Under the pieces are notes generated by a model, which saw only the letters and a program-made list of their open reading frames with translations, ran no database searches and was not told where the DNA came from. A stretch of DNA of 64,000 nucleotides from Membranipora membranacea (taxonomy: Eukaryota > Bryozoa > Gymnolaemata > Cheilostomatida > Membraniporidae), in the NCBI GenBank assembly GCA_914767715.1, contig OU612071.1, positions 6,679,493 to 6,743,492 on the forward strand, written 5' to 3'. Below are positions 58,846 to 64,000 of this stretch, in pieces (position 1 is the first letter of the stretch; every line of letters starts with the position of its first letter). A program made the translations under genes and the position numbers.

Positions 58846-59080
58846 TATCAAAATTGAGTATGAATATGAAAAGAAAGAAGTAAAAATAAGAGATTTCGTA
58901 ACAAAAGAAGGTATTTTAGGGCTATAAAATGTATAAAAACAATGCCCGAGTAAAAAATACAACTGCTGGTTAGCAGCCATTTTGGGAATAAAATTTGTGT
59001 ATTATGTGAGATGTGAGAAAATTCGGATTAAAAAATTTAAAAGTGGATTATAAAAAATATTTAAAATGTGAGATTTTTAA

Positions 59081-62000
59081 TTAGATGGACTCTCTCATTA
59101 CACGGCACGCCGCATCTCTCGCACGTTGGCCCAGATTTATTCTTTTTTTATAAATGATCCGACAAAATTTGTCAAGTACTCCATAAAAAGATTTTATGCT
59201 GTCTGGGTATTCGATGTTACATACCCAGAACAGCATAAACAACAGCCGGACTGCCTCGGCCATGGTCCTTGCCTTGAGGACTGAGCCTCCAGGCACCACA
59301 ACAGAGACCTTCCGGCTGAAGTATGTGAGCACTGGCACTTTAGTGCACAGCGCACTGCTGACAGGGTCAGCCTCCAAGATCAACTCTGTCTCCGGCTTTG
59401 CCTTCTGGCTTAGAAACTTCACCATCGTTATGAGATTCTCTAAAAGATAGAAGATTGCAAAAGATAATCTCACAATAATTTTGACAATTGTTAAAATGTT
59501 TGTATAAATCTTGCACTGAAATGCTATTTTCAGCTATGTTTAATATTGTCAATTAGAAGCTAACCGGCTGGGGAAAAGAGATACCACAAATTGTAAATGT
59601 CTATCTGCTCTACCCTGATGCGGGGAATTTACCAGCCAAATGAATACAACTTATAGATAGATGTGGTTGATGGGAGCAACTACAATGCCTCAGGGGATGC
59701 CACAATTTTTCTAGAAACAGGTACTATGGAGGGATGGCATTGAGACAGCGAGATATATAACTGTGTGGGTGAGATACGGCATTGAAATGTCTGGTGGCAA
59801 TGGTGTTATCATTGATTTGCAGCCAGCAATTCATATTTTTCGTAACTCAATCAATCTTGATCCAATTAAGAATGAGAAAACTACAATAGGTTCAGCTGCT
59901 TGTTGTGATAAATTTGGTGGTATTGATCACTGCATTTTTCAGTTATAGTGCAAAAAATCATCAGATTGTTCATGACAAGCTGCTAAGTCTACTGCAATTC
60001 TTGAACTCGTAATCACAGATTGAAATTGAACCGGTTATCATCAAAGATCTGAACTGCGGACTGCAAATACATTTCTAGTACACAAATTGATATCACTACA
60101 TATCCCACGTTGTACTCAAATGTTGTGCTTGGTAAAGTATCATGTCAAGGTTTAATACTAATATGGCTATCGCATCTCAACATTCATAGACGATTGAGCA
60201 GCAGTCGTCCTAAACACTTTGATTCGATTTATTGGTAGGCTGCAACTAGATTGAGTACACTAAGTTTTCACTTTAAGGAAAACATTGGCTTACCTGCAGT
60301 TTCAACTCTTTCTAGCCACTTTTCCACGAATCCTGTAAACTCCTCGAAGTCGACGGTGGGGAGAATGCGCCCAAATTCTTTATGTATCTAGAATTAAAAG
60401 GAAGTCTAGTCACAAGTCATAACATAACTAACTCAGTTTAATCACTGGAAAACTATTGAGAAATAGTGGCTGCATATCAAGTGGTATCATATTGACATTT
60501 GGCTGTCATCAACTGACTAGGGATTTGAAGCTTTGAGGTTACTTGGCAACTGATCATTTGGATGTTTTTTTTTCTTCATATTCAATTGGGAGTTGGCCCC
60601 TCATGTTATGGGAGAAGACAACTCTAGTATTGCTTTAGGAGAGTATACATTTTGAACACATCATTATTGGGGTATATCATATCGGAGATTTAACATATTG
60701 TTAATGGATGATGTTATTCAGAGTGATGTAAGTGGATGAACTTAAGTGTGCTAACATTCTACGGAGGGTACTAATTGTCTCCAACAGGTATCACCAAACA
60801 ACAAAATCAAAATCAATCAAACATTGATGAAACTCATGAAGAAACGAACAACAGCTAGAAGCATCCCTTGCATCACATAGAAAAAAACTATTCAGGTTGA
60901 GACACAAGATAGACAAAAGCCTTATTAGATTTTAACTAAGTAGCATGATTTGATAATCACAAATATGGCCACGGGAGTACTCAAATCCTGTAATATTCGC
61001 AGCAAAAGCTGCGCTATTTTATGCTGAACTGAGTATATTCTGGTAAGAATTCTCGATATAACATGTTTACCTCTATCGGATTCCGCATGAAGAGAGGAAA
61101 CTTTTCGAAAACATCTGTCACCGTGATGTTAGGTTCTGTGGTGACCCATCGTCTGCGCTCATTAAATGTGCTTTCCATCTGTTTTTCCTCAGCTGTACTA
61201 TATTCGGGGCTGGCTTGCATCTCCTCAACTGTTGAATATCAAGGTAGAAAATAGATTGGCATTGCCACATAAACTACGATTACTATGGTGGACAGAAATG
61301 TGCACACAATCGGCCAATAATGGAGCAAAGATTTAATCGTTCTGATTTTATTGCATACGATGCATTTGAGTCTTAAGACAAAATACAAACATCGGTCCTT
61401 ACTCTTTGATTTCCCCAAGTCACAAATTCGATTCGATCAATTGCAGGCTGATTGTGTGCACATTTCCTATACCACCGTAAACTAAGTTAAACAATTTGTT
61501 TGAACATGGCTAAGGTTAAAAGATTAGTGTGATGGTATATTCACACTATAGAATGTGCTTCCTTGCAAAACATCGGACTTACTTGCAATCCTGTAGTCGT
61601 CCACATCCATCACATTCTCATCAATTGCTACAGGGTTATTTCCTCTGGTTTTTGGTGATGCAGGTAGCCTCTTCCTGTGCTTCCTGTTTTTAAACAGGAA
61701 GTGCAGCACCCCATCCTGACGAGGAAATTCCCTGAAGAGACTTTCCTACAAAGAAATAAAATGCCGTGTCAAAATAAATCAGAAGAGAAACTAAATGGAT
61801 AACCATTCAGGTTAGGAGAACCAATTAAACTGTGATAAAGAAATGCATATTTGGCTGCATAATAATATACAGGGAGGCAATTAAATCATTCTGTTTACAT
61901 ATATGTCAACAGTGACAAAAGTAAAATTAAAATTGCACAGCAGTAGTTTTCTCCCCTCTGACTTCTTATAGACAACTCCTATCAGTTGTGTTGATAGTGC

Positions 62001-64000
62001 ATTGTTTACATTTGTCACTGAACATAACTTATCATCTTAACTCAACTTACATGGCCAGACCTTGATGGATGTTTGTCACTCAGACATGGGAAGAATTCAA
62101 CTAATTTCCGGGCAAGCACAGACTTCACCATTTTGTCGATCAAACTGTAAGAAATGAAGTAGGAGTTATGCTTGTAAGTTTGAAAGTGATTGAGAATCTC
62201 AAAACACAAGGTAGTAGAAACACCCAAGGTGCTGAAAGTTGGGACAATCCACTTGTTAGATTGCTCACCCAATAGGTCCCTTACTAACTACTGCAATTAA
62301 TCTCCTGACAGTGGATAATAAGCTTGCTAACCAATTGCACTAGACCACATTGAGCTTGATTCTATCCAAAAACAACTCTGATTAACTAGTATAATATACA
62401 TAAAATATAAAGATATATATACATATATATTTCATGTTGATAATAAGGTAATAGATATTGGTCGCTTGCTCTACGATTTGTTTTGCATTTTTCGTGGTTT
62501 CCAATAAATTCAAATTACAACAGAACTTTCTGATTGTCTACTGTCTACCTAAAAATTTACTCATGAAACTAAGTGGTACTTGTGCAAGTTTTAGCGGTGG
62601 AAGGCATTACTTGAGAACCACATATTTCCTTTTGTTATAATATCCACTCACTATGTGCCGAATCTGTCATACACTTGGTTCTCCACATAAGCTGCTGATT
62701 GGTTGAGAACGTGACGCTTCTCCCAGCTCGGCATCTCTTCCGATTTGGCGATATCCCTCAGCTTTTGCAGCATCAAGTTAACAATGACGGGATCGAGAAT
62801 GCTTTTGAAGTCTAATGGGAGACTGGAACACTGTAACAAAATCCCCATGATACTTGAGAAGACTGACCAAAAATGAAAATACAGAATTGGCGAATCAAAT
62901 CTCAGTGGTATAATGAAGGAATCAGGTTTTTAGTGACACTCTAGAGTTCTTAGCCTAATTTAGAAAGGTTTATCAACAGGAAGTGGCAAAGATTCCACTG
63001 ATTTCAATTCAAAAGTTGAGATGGAAGGTACTAAAAGGGTACTATTTTGTATATACTATCATTATAGTAGTAACTTTCTAGTGCCTTCACATATCAACTT
63101 TAAGCGAAAATGGGTTTTCTAAATTAGACTGAGAATTCGAGAATGATACCAAAAATGTGATTTCTTAACAATAACTTTATCTCATGCAGTTTCTATTGCA
63201 CAATCTACGAAATTTGAAATGATAAGTTCAGTAAAAATCCTTTATGCATAGGCACAATATGATTGCTTGTATACTGGAGTAACAACAGCTACACAGGCAG
63301 TGCACAGGTTGGAACCCTGCACTGACAGTCAATATCGAATATATATTTATTCACTCACACCACAGCTTAAACAATATGATAATGAGCGAGCATAAGAAAA
63401 ATGGAATTAGCAACACCTGTGACTATCTTCATAAGTTATTGTTTATTTCTCAACGAAAACAGAACAAAATACTACTTACAAACTGTGAGAGCAGGAAAGA
63501 GTCAGGTTTTTTAGGTTCCTTTGGTGTACTGGGAGGAGTCTGACAAATCAGGGATGTCTTGGGCACCTTAGAAGTATGAGCTGCCTCAGTATTATGACTT
63601 TCGTTCGATGAGCACTGTAAGAAATACCACTTGCAATGAAGGTCTTTCAGAAAATATTACATTGATATATAATGAGAGGTTTATTTTGTCTGGAGTGTCT
63701 ATGCTTGACAATACGTTTATCTTGGCAAGAATCAAACTGTTCGGAGTTATCCCCTTAATGTCAAGGGGGAAACAACTTTATACAGAGATTCATTGTAATG
63801 CTTTACACCCTCCCTGCTTGCATAAAACCATAATTGTGATTTGATGGACAAGGGGGTGTTGCTTGTAGCGCAGGAACTCAGCAGTAATAATGGATAACCA
63901 CCAATACATTGTAAACTAGACAATTTTTCCAAAATTTGAATACATGACATAAGTAAACAAATGTTGGGTGGATTCAAGACTTTTATCTCACCGTTGTTGT
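59081..64000 (-). CDS. SAMD3-like protein, partial (5' end outside the window)
   Basis: Exons: 63991->64000 (partial), 63480-63614, 62652-62830, 62051-62144, 61583-61745, 61071-61228, 60294-60387, 59081-59439; at least 396 aa, phases consistent throughout. A Ser/Pro/Lys-rich linker (TPPSTPKEPKKPDSF) comes first, then helical segments. KMVKSVLARKLVEFFPCLSD followed by LHFLFKNRKHRKRLP and VFEKFPLFMRNPIEIHKEFG followed by W and hydrophobic positions recall the conserved C-terminal region of SAMD3-like and related animal proteins ('kkLv..yP.L ... fkN.rRk ... yP.l.d...i..dF'). Any SAM domain would lie upstream, outside the window. No signal peptide is visible in the part seen. Molecular function unknown; the family assignment is from memory of motifs and is tentative. 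Confidence 0.65.

Overview
This is a eukaryotic window: AT-rich and intron-rich, with GT-AG introns, metazoan extracellular domains (PAN/apple, calcium-binding EGF, C-type lectin, FN3, NHL) and a dense load of small DNA transposons, SINE-like and LINE fragments and microsatellites. It fits an early-branching animal, most likely a sponge. The support is a fungal-like type-3 copper tyrosinase without a secretion signal and a nucleotidyltransferase/TPR-type gene next to domain-shuffled surface genes. The phylum assignment is inference.

Layout. 1-3.5 kb: no intact gene, but an inverted pair of related, decayed exon-like fragments. 3.5-12.6 kb, + strand: a nine-exon secreted protein (signal peptide, PAN/apple, four EGF, C-type lectin-like domain; about 420 aa), every intron in phase 1. 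12.6-15.9 kb: a terminal-inverted-repeat element abutting the lectin stop codon, then AT-rich spacer. 15.9-18.5 kb, - strand: two-exon tyrosinase of 639 aa. 18.5-28.7 kb: repeat-rich, with an orphan exon, a 1 kb foldback element, two LINE reverse-transcriptase remnants and a segmental duplication split by one of them. 28.7-35.1 kb, - strand: a nucleotidyltransferase-fold gene with a homopolymer frameshift and an uncertain 3' half, around a satellite-like tandem array. 35.1-41.2 kb: intergenic with small inverted-repeat elements. 41.2-45.7 kb, - strand: a secreted NHL-repeat protein of 630 aa whose second exon is duplicated in tandem. 45.7-49.7 kb: intergenic, with a CACTG-ended small transposon and a microsatellite. 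49.7-56.7 kb, - strand: a 12-exon single-pass receptor-like protein of 950 aa (two PAN/apple domains, FN3-type domains, one membrane segment, a tyrosine-rich tail). 56.7-59.1 kb: degenerate motif repeats. 59.1-64.0 kb, - strand: an eight-exon gene running off the right edge, resembling SAMD3-like proteins.

Three of the genes (PAN-EGF-lectin, NHL and PAN-FN3 receptor) encode secreted or surface proteins that could serve adhesion, recognition or matrix functions. No operon-like cooperation can be inferred. The strongest new observation is the pair of 68-nt alternative second exons in the NHL gene. Each completes the signal peptide in frame, and neither can be combined with the other without shifting the reading frame. 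All exon models were read by eye from splice signals and reading phase and have not been checked against transcripts.
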